The notes under the pieces: generated by a model
What the model was told of the DNA's origin: nothing
Seen by the model: the letters and a program-made list of their open reading frames with translations, nothing else
The model's database searches: none
Part shown: piece after piece, positions 1-8,278 of the stretch
Layout of the letters: the number at the start of each line of letters is the position of its first letter
Position numbering within the stretch: the first letter of the stretch is position 1
Made by a program: the position numbers and the translations under genes
Assembly (NCBI GenBank): GCA_964412815.1
Contig: CAYPQF010000021.1
Location: 248,001-312,000, forward strand
DNA: 64,000 bases
Direction of reading: 5' to 3'
Source: JAOAFZ01 sp964412815
Lineage (GTDB): Bacteria; Patescibacteriota; Microgenomatia; UBA1406; GWC2-37-13

Positions 1-554
1 GCCAGTAGAATCCTTACATTAAAAAGTCCTAATTTATAAAGCTCATTGAGAAACGAACCACTGTTCAGGAATACTGCTGAGTATTGTAAGCCCGGCAACA
101 GCAGAGAAGTTTGAGGCGTAACACAGAGTTTCGATCCATCAGTAGTTTCAGTCATTGAAATAGCTGCGGGTCTACAGTTTATATACAATAGGTCTGGATG
201 ATATTTTTTTATTTTACTAACCATCTTTTTTAGTGCTCCATGTTCCAAATAGTCGTCATCTGAGAGGATATACGTGTATTCTCCCGTTGATTGCTTGAAC
301 AGGTTTATTACATGGTTCGCAAATCCGACGTTTGCAGGGGATTTTTTCAGGTTAACATAACCAGGGAGTGAAAGTTCCGATAAAAGCTTCCAGGTATTAT
401 CTGAACTACCATTGTCGGAAATGGTAACGAAAACCTGATCTTCTAATTTAGATGTTTGTATTTCTTCAATCAGTCGCTCATACTGTTTGATTACAAATGA
501 TGACCTGTTAAATGTCGGGACACAGATATGTAGTAGTACTTCACGATTTCTCAT
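1..554 (-). CDS. GT2 family glycosyltransferase, partial (C-terminus lies beyond the window start)
   Basis: Read on the minus strand from an ATG at 554, the frame stays open to base 1 (about 184 codons). The N-terminus has the GT2 nucleotide-sugar binding signature VPTFNR, and an acidic cluster SDDDY lies at about residues 98-102, the usual place of the metal-binding DxD of GT-A enzymes. It probably transfers a sugar to a surface polysaccharide or lipid-linked glycan at the cytoplasmic face of the membrane. It follows the membrane protein gene ending at 578 by 23 nt on the same strand, so the genes are probably cotranscribed. Family assignment is solid from motifs; donor and acceptor sugars cannot be told. 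The stop codon is outside the window. Confidence 0.85.
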   Translation of the reverse strand, partial: MRNREVLLHICVPTFNRSSFVIKQYERLIEEIQTSKLEDQVFVTISDNGSSDNTWKLLSELSLPGYVNLKKSPANVGFANHVINLFKQSTGEYTYILSDDDYLEHGALKKMVSKIKKYHPDLLYINCRPAAISMTETTDGSKLCVTPQTSLLLPGLQYSAVFLNSGSFLNELYKLGLFNVRILL

Positions 555-577
555 AATCTCGGCTGAATAAAATGTAA

Positions 578-2458
578 TTATTTGCTGTTTGACTTATCCA
601 TACACGTATATAACATAAAGTGAGCGCTAAAAAAAGCTGATCCAGTTATTAATGATGTATTTCCTGCTGGTTTAACAGGCTTACAGTCACAAAATGTTAA
701 CACGGGCAACTCAGCTGGAAGTACATAGTTCTTTAAATGAGGCTGAGACTTCTCCTCTGAGACGACAAGAATTTCATCACACTTCTCCAACTGACGTAAG
801 TTATCTTTCAGGTGAGTACTTACTTTATTACTATTGATAATCACTCTGTAGAGATCTGGAATACGTTGATTATAGATAGGAAAAACAATGTTTTTGTCTT
901 GCGTGGATGCAAAATACGCGTACAAGTAGGAGAGCGCCTGATCTTTTTGATTTGGTACGATTACTGTCTTATCGCTAAAATCTGCTTGTAGGTCTTTTCC
1001 AATTTGAGACGGCGTGTCTTTTAATAAGAAGGGAAGATTAGAACGCAGGAGCATGTAATAATCACCTTTTATAAAGATATCATGAATTGCTTTCGGATGA
1101 GGACGGAAACCGAGGTCAACATGAATTGAGTTTAGAGAAATAATTACAACAATACATGTTATAACAGCAAAAACACTGTCAGGAGTTCGTCGCAACAACC
1201 GGGGCATGGGCAGATACATTACCAGGCCTATCACACAGAGCACAGTACTGATGCCAAATAGAGGCACCACATACCTGGAATACCCTATAAAAAAACTCCA
1301 TATCAGAAAAGAAATGAAAACAACCAGATACACCCATCTTTTTGTAAAAAAGAATAGGAAGAGAGATATCACAAAAGGAAAGGCAAGGACAATTGAAAAA
1401 AATAATGTTACCTTATCTGAGAGAAGTCGCGGAGACACAGTACTCATCTCGTCAAACCGTGTTGTAAACTGCCCATAGAATGGCCAGATAATACCTTGAG
1501 CCACGTTCTCAGGTCCCCAACGGGCATCTTTTCCTACACCTGAGTCAATAGTGCTATAGATCGGTGATTGAAATACATTATTCAATAGCCCAAACGTCGG
1601 CGTGCCTATTTCAAGGTACATTCGTACGTAGAATAATGAGGAAAGAATCAGAAAAGCCAGAACTATACCGGTATTAATTTTTCTGATATGTGAAGTATAA
1701 AAGAATCCGTACAGAGGTATTAAAAAAATCCCTGTTGACACTTTAATAAAGATTGTTATGACAGCTAATAGTGTAGCAAACGTTTTATCCCCATCCTTTC
1801 TGACATACTGTAGTATAGCTTCAAGAGCAACTATCAAGCTCAGAAAATCCGGCATAAACAATGCATATGATTGTATCGTTGCCGGAAGGAAAAAAATAAC
1901 ACAGAAGCTCAAAAAAAGTATACTATGACCCTTAAATCCCTTGATCAGAGCTGCGTACCGAATATACAATGAGACGTACCATACGTTAAACAACATATAT
2001 AACACCAGGAGTGTAAGACGTAGTCCAAGAGTTTCAGCAAGGGGTGCATAGATCAACTGAATGTTTCCGGGCATAAATGTCAGACCGTGAGCAGGTAGAA
2101 AATGGTTACTATTCCAGAGATTCCATAGAAATGAACTTATTATTAAATGGAAGTTTCTATCGTCAAAACCCGGGTATAAAAAACTGAACCTGAGCATCAA
2201 TACACCTGTGGTAAGTGCACCTAATACAATAGCCAAAACAGATACTTTTGTGATAATGAACTGGGATTTCTGACGGTAGATCCAAAAAGAAGTACCAGCC
2301 ATGATGATTAAATAGATACAAAAACTCAAAGGCGGAGTTATTGGAAAAAATAGTACGGAGATGACACTAATGTACAAAATATTTGAACATATCACCGATA
2401 TAAGTAGTAATGGTATCAGGGTAGTAACTAACCTCATTAACTTCGATACAGTGTTCAT
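578..2458 (-). CDS. Large polytopic membrane protein, possible GT-C type glycosyltransferase
   Basis: About 626 residues with roughly ten or more hydrophobic segments filling the first 450 residues, then a soluble C-terminal part of about 150 residues. I chose the ATG at 2458, not the upstream in-frame ATG at 2521, because it overlaps the TGA of the previous gene (ATGA at 2455-2458), which suggests translational coupling. The topology resembles GT-C glycosyltransferases or polymerases that work on lipid-linked sugars, but I cannot point to a certain catalytic motif. The neighbours (GT2 enzyme downstream, another large membrane protein upstream) support a role in surface glycan assembly. Function is inferred from topology and context only. 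Confidence 0.6.
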   Translation of the reverse strand: MNTVSKLMRLVTTLIPLLLISVICSNILYISVISVLFFPITPPLSFCIYLIIMAGTSFWIYRQKSQFIITKVSVLAIVLGALTTGVLMLRFSFLYPGFDDRNFHLIISSFLWNLWNSNHFLPAHGLTFMPGNIQLIYAPLAETLGLRLTLLVLYMLFNVWYVSLYIRYAALIKGFKGHSILFLSFCVIFFLPATIQSYALFMPDFLSLIVALEAILQYVRKDGDKTFATLLAVITIFIKVSTGIFLIPLYGFFYTSHIRKINTGIVLAFLILSSLFYVRMYLEIGTPTFGLLNNVFQSPIYSTIDSGVGKDARWGPENVAQGIIWPFYGQFTTRFDEMSTVSPRLLSDKVTLFFSIVLAFPFVISLFLFFFTKRWVYLVVFISFLIWSFFIGYSRYVVPLFGISTVLCVIGLVMYLPMPRLLRRTPDSVFAVITCIVVIISLNSIHVDLGFRPHPKAIHDIFIKGDYYMLLRSNLPFLLKDTPSQIGKDLQADFSDKTVIVPNQKDQALSYLYAYFASTQDKNIVFPIYNQRIPDLYRVIINSNKVSTHLKDNLRQLEKCDEILVVSEEKSQPHLKNYVLPAELPVLTFCDCKPVKPAGNTSLITGSAFFSAHFMLYTCMDKSNSK

Positions 2459-4428
2459 AATCTTTGGTATAAAAATAACTTTCCGGTCGGATAGTCGAAT
2501 TCTTTTAGTTCCTTGAGACACTCACCATCGAGTGCCTCGCTATACGAAAGGAAATGTGTGACACCCAGTTTTTTTAATTCTGGTCTGCATGGGTGAATCT
2601 GGACAACAAAACTATCGTATTGTGTTGGCACTGGAAAGGAAATCATCTCAAATGAGCTCTTTCCAAACATCACATTTGCGTATCTATTATATATAGGGTT
2701 GAACTTTCCTGAAGGATCAAACGTATTCCATATTGAAAAATGTGGATATACATGAATACCGTTAATCGAGGTTATACCGTTTGCAATAAGATAGTTTCCC
2801 CACGCGCCATGGTTATAAACCATCCATTTCGTTTTCTGGCTGTATGCATCTTCTATGGTTTTAATTTCCCGGATAAGTTCGGAATTCAAAGGAGAAAGCC
2901 CTTTGTAAAGAGGTGTAACTCTGTACGATGAATAAAACGAGATAGCAAAGAGCAACAGAACAAACAGAATCTTATTCTGGGTAATCAACAGATATAGCAG
3001 CACGCCGAACGCGACTGCCATCGTATAAATTATCGAGGGCTCTACAATATAGCCAGGTACATATAACTGATAATATCTCCCAATCAACACAATACTAAAA
3101 GCAGTGTATGCTCCTGTGATCAATCCAAGAAATCTTCTATGAGGGATAGTGGCGAGCTCTTTCCAATAGAGAATAAAAAACATACACAACATATTGGCTA
3201 ACCCTATTCCTAATATGACTCTTTTTTCTGCAATTAAGTAAAACAATGTTGCCTTCGCAACCAGTTCTGAAAATCCAATAAACAAATATATAACACCTAT
3301 TATCATCCATCCACTAAGCAGCAGTATGTAATAATTAAGCTTTCCTGTTTTAAGAAAAACAAAATAAGATAATGAAACGATTAGCGGTATATAAAAGGGA
3401 AAAAGCATGAAGTATGAGCTTGCCTCACTGTGATTAACCATGATTTGAGGCATTGTTGACAATTTCTGTAACTGACTGTTGAAGAATCCCTGCATGAATA
3501 ATACTGGATCGTATGTGCCCCCCATAAAAAAACGGTCCCCTGGATAGACTGTGTTAGTGATTAACTGTATGATGTCTTTAAAGTCTTGATACAACAGCGC
3601 AAGTAGAAGTACGGTCACCATGCCTATACTTCCCAAAAGTATACTTAACTGTAGTCTTTTTGAAGAATAAAACGAAGAACGGTTATGGAGTGAATAGCCG
3701 AGTACAATGATGGCAGAAAGATAGATCAGAAGAATCTGAAATGGGGGATATAGAATGAGTATGAAAGCCATTGACGAATAGATAATTACAAGTGAAGTAA
3801 GCAAGTATACCCACCATCTGTGTTCTCGCACAAGCACTATCAATCCTGATGTTGTAACTGCAAAATAACCAAGTAAACCGTTTATACTCCACCACTGGTG
3901 AAATGGAATAAAGTATATCGACAAGCTGAACAGTGCCGAAACAAACGCGTTCCTGGAGAACTGAAAGAAGAGAGTGTAAAAAGCAAGGATTACTAAAACG
4001 CTATTAAACCACCACTTAAATACAAAGGCGTTCTCAAGAGGTAACCCTAGGAAAAAACCAAGAGTGTATGGTTTGAAAATAGTTGTCCAATGCTTGGTCG
4101 GAACATCAAAAAGAAGAGACATTTCCTGTCCTTCCCCAATGAAAAAATTTTTCCTTTCATAATTGTTGTAGTATTGAGAAACTGTATATGTAGAGCTTCC
4201 AAGCCACTCATCACTCCGGATAGATCTCAACTCTGAAAAAATAAGGTTTGAGTCTTTCGTTTCTCCATACAGCAACGTATTATATATCCCGATACTTGAG
4301 CCATGAATTCGAGCTATGACGAGAAAGAAATATATTAGAATTACGAGTAAGGGAAAGTAGAAAAATCGATGTTTTTTTAAAAGTATGAATTTCAATCCCA
4401 ACTTACATAAACTATAGATTTTTTTCAT
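2455..4428 (-). CDS. Large polytopic membrane protein with a SDEW loop motif (DUF7657-like?)
   Basis: About 657 residues with many transmembrane segments. Soon after the first membrane helix there is an extracytoplasmic loop with the sequence IRSDEWLGSS. I associate an RSDEW loop with a family of GT-C-like membrane proteins annotated as domains of unknown function, from memory and unchecked. I placed the start at the ATG at 4428 because two earlier in-frame ATGs lie on or beside a TATAAT box (minus strand) about 12 nt upstream of 4428. Its 3' end overlaps the next membrane protein gene by 4 nt (ATGA). It is divergent from the dehydratase-like gene at 4492. Likely role in surface glycan or glycolipid synthesis, by context. 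Confidence 0.6.
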   Translation of the reverse strand: MKKIYSLCKLGLKFILLKKHRFFYFPLLVILIYFFLVIARIHGSSIGIYNTLLYGETKDSNLIFSELRSIRSDEWLGSSTYTVSQYYNNYERKNFFIGEGQEMSLLFDVPTKHWTTIFKPYTLGFFLGLPLENAFVFKWWFNSVLVILAFYTLFFQFSRNAFVSALFSLSIYFIPFHQWWSINGLLGYFAVTTSGLIVLVREHRWWVYLLTSLVIIYSSMAFILILYPPFQILLIYLSAIIVLGYSLHNRSSFYSSKRLQLSILLGSIGMVTVLLLALLYQDFKDIIQLITNTVYPGDRFFMGGTYDPVLFMQGFFNSQLQKLSTMPQIMVNHSEASSYFMLFPFYIPLIVSLSYFVFLKTGKLNYYILLLSGWMIIGVIYLFIGFSELVAKATLFYLIAEKRVILGIGLANMLCMFFILYWKELATIPHRRFLGLITGAYTAFSIVLIGRYYQLYVPGYIVEPSIIYTMAVAFGVLLYLLITQNKILFVLLLFAISFYSSYRVTPLYKGLSPLNSELIREIKTIEDAYSQKTKWMVYNHGAWGNYLIANGITSINGIHVYPHFSIWNTFDPSGKFNPIYNRYANVMFGKSSFEMISFPVPTQYDSFVVQIHPCRPELKKLGVTHFLSYSEALDGECLKELKEFDYPTGKLFLYQRL

Positions 4429-4491
4429 GAAATTAATGATATTATACATAATGTACATTATTAGTCATAATTATTTGACTCGGATACAAGT

Positions 4492-5448
4492 ATGAAAACT
4501 GCCATTATCACCGGTGCCTTCGGGCAGGACGGGTACTTTCTAACGCGACATTTACTTCAAACAAACACATACGATCGCATAATTTGTACCGGACATCATT
4601 TAAGACAATTACATGATATGTATTCCGACCCACGAATTCAAATCGAAAAATACGATATTTCGAACCACTATGAAACCGTCAGGATAATAAAATCGTACCG
4701 GCCACAGGAATTGTATCACCTAGCATCATTCAGCGCACCTATAGTTTCCTGGAGCGACCCTGAATACGTGCTTCAGGTCAATACAATGACAACTCTTCAA
4801 TTACTCGATGCCATTCGAATCTATTCAACTCATACTCGTTTCTTCTTCGCATCTTCTGCTAAGATTTTCGGCACACCTACACAAACACCACAGACTGAAA
4901 AAACTCCTGTAAATCCCCAGGATCCCTATAGTCTGGGAAAATATGCAGCTCATCAATCCGTTTCATTGTATAGATCAAAATTCGGGCTATTTGCATGCAA
5001 TGGTATTTTATATAACCACGAATCCTATCTCAAAAATCTTAATTTCGTGACAAGAAAAATCTGCTATTATGCTGTGAAATTGAAAAAAAAACAGATTGAC
5101 TCTTTTAATTTATTAAACCTTAATCCTCGCATCGACCTTGGAGATCCTCGTGATTATGCCGTTGCTATCCATCTCATTCTGCAGCTGGATACGGCTGATG
5201 ATTATATCATAGCAAGTAACTCTTCGATTTCTATACGTGAGATATGTGCGCTCGTCGGTAAACTACTTGGTATAGAATCAATTTTTGACCATATTAACTT
5301 ACCATATGGAATAAAAGATGATATAGAACCACAAAAGCACTTTTATCAAGGAGATAATTCTAAACTACAAGCTAAAGGATGGAAGCCACGCTTTTCAGTT
5401 GAAGAGACAATACAAGCAATTCTAGACCATGATATGAATACTCTATAA
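4492..5448 (+). CDS. GDP-mannose 4,6-dehydratase-like extended SDR
   Basis: About 318 residues of an extended short-chain dehydrogenase. The Rossmann glycine motif GAFGQDGYF is at the N-terminus, in the form typical of GDP-mannose 4,6-dehydratases. The active site shows a serine cluster in FFFASSAKIFG and the YxxxK pair in DPYSLGKYAAH. The segment GILYNHES also matches that family. It is a divergent paralogue of the complete gmd at 10612-11601, and could be another GDP-sugar dehydratase or reductase of the GDP-deoxyhexose pathway. It starts a plus-strand run with a GT2 gene (8 nt after) and a fucose-synthase-like gene. No Shine-Dalgarno is visible. Confidence 0.75.
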   Translation: MKTAIITGAFGQDGYFLTRHLLQTNTYDRIICTGHHLRQLHDMYSDPRIQIEKYDISNHYETVRIIKSYRPQELYHLASFSAPIVSWSDPEYVLQVNTMTTLQLLDAIRIYSTHTRFFFASSAKIFGTPTQTPQTEKTPVNPQDPYSLGKYAAHQSVSLYRSKFGLFACNGILYNHESYLKNLNFVTRKICYYAVKLKKKQIDSFNLLNLNPRIDLGDPRDYAVAIHLILQLDTADDYIIASNSSISIREICALVGKLLGIESIFDHINLPYGIKDDIEPQKHFYQGDNSKLQAKGWKPRFSVEETIQAILDHDMNTL

Positions 5449-5456
5449 ATATCTCT

Positions 5457-6248
5457 ATGAATATATTTTTAATTGTTACCCCATCATACAATCAGGCGCA
5501 GTTCATTCAGCAGACTATTGATTCAGTTCTTTCACAAAAAGGAGATTTTGAAACAAAATATGCTATTTTTGATGGAAAATCTTCTGATGCTACACCTGAG
5601 ATTCTCAAAAAACTCCAAAAAAAAGTGTACTGGATTTCAGAAAAAGATAAGGGGCAAACTCATGCTATCAACAAAGGCATAAGCTATTTTAAATCGCTCA
5701 GAGAATTCGATCCTGAAACCACTTACTTTGCATACATTAATTCTGATGACTACTATCATCAGAATGCGTTCGAAAGAGTTAAAGCAAAGTTTGAACAGGA
5801 CAATGATATTGGGTGGGTAGTGGGTGATGCAACAATAATCGATGAACGTAGTCAAGAAATTCAAAAATTAGTACGATTGTATAAATCCCTCTTTCGCAAC
5901 ATGTTTGTGAAGCAGATTCACTCAATCATGAACGTAATACCACAACCAAGTACCTTCATCCGTTGGAGAACGGTTCTTGAGACTGGTCTCTTTGATGAAT
6001 CACTACGATACACTATGGATTACGACTACTGGGCAAGATTATTCAACAACAACACTAAACTCGGTCTTGTGAACGAATCCCTCTCCGCATTTAGAATCCA
6101 CTCTACATCAAAAGGAAATACTGCGTATAAACAGCAGTTCGAAGAACAGCTTACAGTAGCAAAAAAATATAATCCTTTACCACTCGCTATATTTTTTCAG
6201 AGCATTCACAATAAACTTATTTTATTAATTTACAAACTTATTAAATGA
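5457..6248 (+). CDS. GT2 family glycosyltransferase
   Basis: About 263 residues. The N-terminus VTPSYNQAQFIQQTIDSVL is the standard GT2 opening, and INSDDYYH at about residues 95-102 gives the DxD-like metal site. The middle part DYDYWARL resembles the acceptor region of enzymes that decorate polysaccharide repeat units. The start is the ATG at 5457; a TATAAA about 7 nt upstream could give a near-leaderless transcript, though it overlaps the end of the preceding gene. The stop overlaps the next gene (ATGA at 6245-6248), so the three plus-strand genes form an operon. Confidence 0.88.
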   Translation: MNIFLIVTPSYNQAQFIQQTIDSVLSQKGDFETKYAIFDGKSSDATPEILKKLQKKVYWISEKDKGQTHAINKGISYFKSLREFDPETTYFAYINSDDYYHQNAFERVKAKFEQDNDIGWVVGDATIIDERSQEIQKLVRLYKSLFRNMFVKQIHSIMNVIPQPSTFIRWRTVLETGLFDESLRYTMDYDYWARLFNNNTKLGLVNESLSAFRIHSTSKGNTAYKQQFEEQLTVAKKYNPLPLAIFFQSIHNKLILLIYKLIK

Positions 6249-7180
6249 ATATTACAGGTAAAAGAGTACTTATCACCGGTGCATCAGGCTTTCTTGGTAA
6301 GTCATTAGTAGAAAAGGTAACAAAATTGAAACCGAAAGCTCTTGTCACTCCCAGTCATAAAGAATTCGATTTACGGGATAAGGATATCTGTATTTCAATT
6401 ACAAAAAATACGGATACCGTTATTCATCTTGCAGCAAATGTAGGCGGAATAGGATATAACCAGGCATATCCAGGAACACTTTTTTATGATAACCTCTTAA
6501 TGGGAGTCCAATTAATAGAAGCATCTCGGATAAATAAGGTATCTAAATTTGTCGCACTGGGCACAATCTGCGCCTATCCTAAATTTACACTTGTACCCTT
6601 TAAAGAGGAAGAGCTTTGGAATGGATACCCGGAAGAGACAAATGCACCGTACGGACTTGCTAAAAAGATGCTTCTGGTACAGTCTCAAGCGTATCGCGAA
6701 GAGTACGGATTTAATTCTATTTACCTCCTTCCAGTAAATTTTTACGGCCCAAATGACAATTTTGACCCAAAAAGCTCTCATGTTATAGCAGCATTAATAA
6801 AAAAATTTGTTGACGCAAAAGAGACAGGGGGATCAGTTACAGTATGGGGGACAGGAAAAGCTACCAGAGAATTTTTATACATAGACGACGCTGCCGAAGG
6901 CATTGTGCTGGCAACTGAAAAGTATAACAAACCGGATCCAGTGAATATTGGCTCAGGATTCGAGATATCAATTAAAGACCTTGTCTATAAAATAGCAGAG
7001 TTCACAGAGTTTAAAGGAGACATTTTATTTGACTCCTCGAAACCAGATGGGCAGCCAAGAAGAAAACTCGATACTTCCAAAGCAGAACGTGAGTTTGGGT
7101 TTAAGGCGAAAACAAACTTTGATGAGGGACTTCGAAAAACAATTGATTGGTATATAAAGAATCAGATGAGCAAGAACTAA
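6245..7180 (+). CDS. fcl: GDP-L-fucose synthase-like NAD(P)-dependent epimerase/reductase
   Basis: About 311 residues of an extended SDR. The cofactor motif GASGFLG is at residues 12-18. LAANVGGI is characteristic of GDP-4-keto-6-deoxymannose epimerase/reductases. The active site is present as a cysteine/serine region around GTICAYP and as YGLAKK. With the dehydratases at 4492 and 10612 it would convert GDP-mannose to GDP-fucose or a related deoxysugar used by the neighbouring transferases. Its ATG overlaps the stop of the upstream GT2 gene. The family call is strong; the exact stereochemistry (fucose, colitose or perosamine branch) is inferred. Confidence 0.8.
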   Translation: MNITGKRVLITGASGFLGKSLVEKVTKLKPKALVTPSHKEFDLRDKDICISITKNTDTVIHLAANVGGIGYNQAYPGTLFYDNLLMGVQLIEASRINKVSKFVALGTICAYPKFTLVPFKEEELWNGYPEETNAPYGLAKKMLLVQSQAYREEYGFNSIYLLPVNFYGPNDNFDPKSSHVIAALIKKFVDAKETGGSVTVWGTGKATREFLYIDDAAEGIVLATEKYNKPDPVNIGSGFEISIKDLVYKIAEFTEFKGDILFDSSKPDGQPRRKLDTSKAEREFGFKAKTNFDEGLRKTIDWYIKNQMSKN

Positions 7181-7244
7181 CCTTCAAAAAATATAAAAAA
7201 AGTTCCATGTAGTCGAGATCTGAACTTTTCATATTGTATAACGG

Positions 7245-7601
7245 TTACATTTTCTTTACATCTTTTTCCAGTTCTTTTAGAGCTTCTTTTCGTACGATCT
7301 CGGTTATATTGTTTTCCAGACGCTCAATATATGACAACAGTTTGAATAAAAAAAGGAAGATAGATACAAAGGTGATAAATATGAGTGTATTTACACTTTG
7401 TTTCAAACCAATAATCTGCAATAAATTAATAACTGCTGTTGGAAATACTGCTGTGATACTAATCATAAGCCAAATACAGACCGTAACAGCAAGCTTAAAA
7501 GGAGATTGTCCTTTTTCCTTTTTTACAAATTTATTCCATCGGGATACAATCATACTGGTGCCTAACAACAGAAGCACAAAAGTTACTATATTGAGATTCA
7601 T
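7245..7601 (-). CDS. DUF2304-like small membrane protein
   Basis: 118 residues with about three hydrophobic helices followed by a charged C-terminal coiled-coil-like tail (ERLENNITEIVRKEALKEL). The pattern of a short membrane protein lying directly after a dolichyl-phosphate-type GT2 is typical of DUF2304 proteins, which accompany such transferases. Start ATG at 7601, one base after the TAA of the GT2 gene, so the two are almost certainly cotranslated. It may anchor or regulate the partner transferase at the membrane. Confidence 0.75.
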   Translation of the reverse strand: MNLNIVTFVLLLLGTSMIVSRWNKFVKKEKGQSPFKLAVTVCIWLMISITAVFPTAVINLLQIIGLKQSVNTLIFITFVSIFLFLFKLLSYIERLENNITEIVRKEALKELEKDVKKM

Positions 7602-7602
7602 A

Positions 7603-8271
7603 TTATTTGCGTAACAAACTAAAAACCGTTTTGATCCCGTTCAAAAATGATTGCTTTGTTTTTTTATTTCTTGAGTACTGCGTATACTTAACTGAGATTG
7701 GAACCTCTGTAAATGAAAGTTTATGATATGATATCTGCTGAATAACTTCTGAGTCGTAATCATAACGATCGCTGGATGTATTAAGTGTATGCAATGCTTT
7801 TTTAGAAAAAGCACGAAAACCTGATTGACTGTCATTTACCCAAAGCCCGTATATTAGCCATGTAAAAAGGTTCCCAAATTTATTTGCCAGTCTGTTAAAC
7901 AGAGGCATGTTTTTTGACTCAAAAGAGCGACTTCCAAGTACAATATCATATCCTTTTTTGAGTTGCTGAAGAAATATCTTTATTTCTCCAGGATTATGCT
8001 GTCCATCAGCATCAATAGTAACCACTACATCCGCATTCATTATTTTTGCTGCTTCCAGACCTGTTTTAACTGCCGCTCCTTTTCCTCGGTTTAAAAAATG
8101 TCTTACGACAACAACTCCAGTCTCTTTTGCAGTTCGATATGTATGATCTAATGAACCATCATCAACAACCAGAATCTGGTTATACCCTTTTTTCTTAATA
8201 TCGGTAATTACCTCAGCTATAACTGGATCTTCGTTGAAAGCAGGAATAAGTATAATAACTTTGTCTGCCAT
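7603..8271 (-). CDS. Dolichyl-phosphate-mannose-synthase-like GT2 glycosyltransferase
   Basis: About 222 residues. ILIPAFNED at the N-terminus, VVDDGSLDHT at about residues 35-44 and TIDADGQH at about residues 85-92 (DAD metal site) are diagnostic for the DPM1/DPG synthase branch of GT2. NDSQSGFRAFSK also fits. It likely transfers a sugar from a nucleotide donor to polyprenyl phosphate, making a lipid-linked donor for GT-C enzymes such as those at 578, 2455 and 25861. It sits 7 nt after the subtilase gene on the same strand and is followed by its DUF2304-like partner. Confidence 0.88.
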   Translation of the reverse strand: MADKVIILIPAFNEDPVIAEVITDIKKKGYNQILVVDDGSLDHTYRTAKETGVVVVRHFLNRGKGAAVKTGLEAAKIMNADVVVTIDADGQHNPGEIKIFLQQLKKGYDIVLGSRSFESKNMPLFNRLANKFGNLFTWLIYGLWVNDSQSGFRAFSKKALHTLNTSSDRYDYDSEVIQQISYHKLSFTEVPISVKYTQYSRNKKTKQSFLNGIKTVFSLLRK

Positions 8272-8278
8272 AATTATA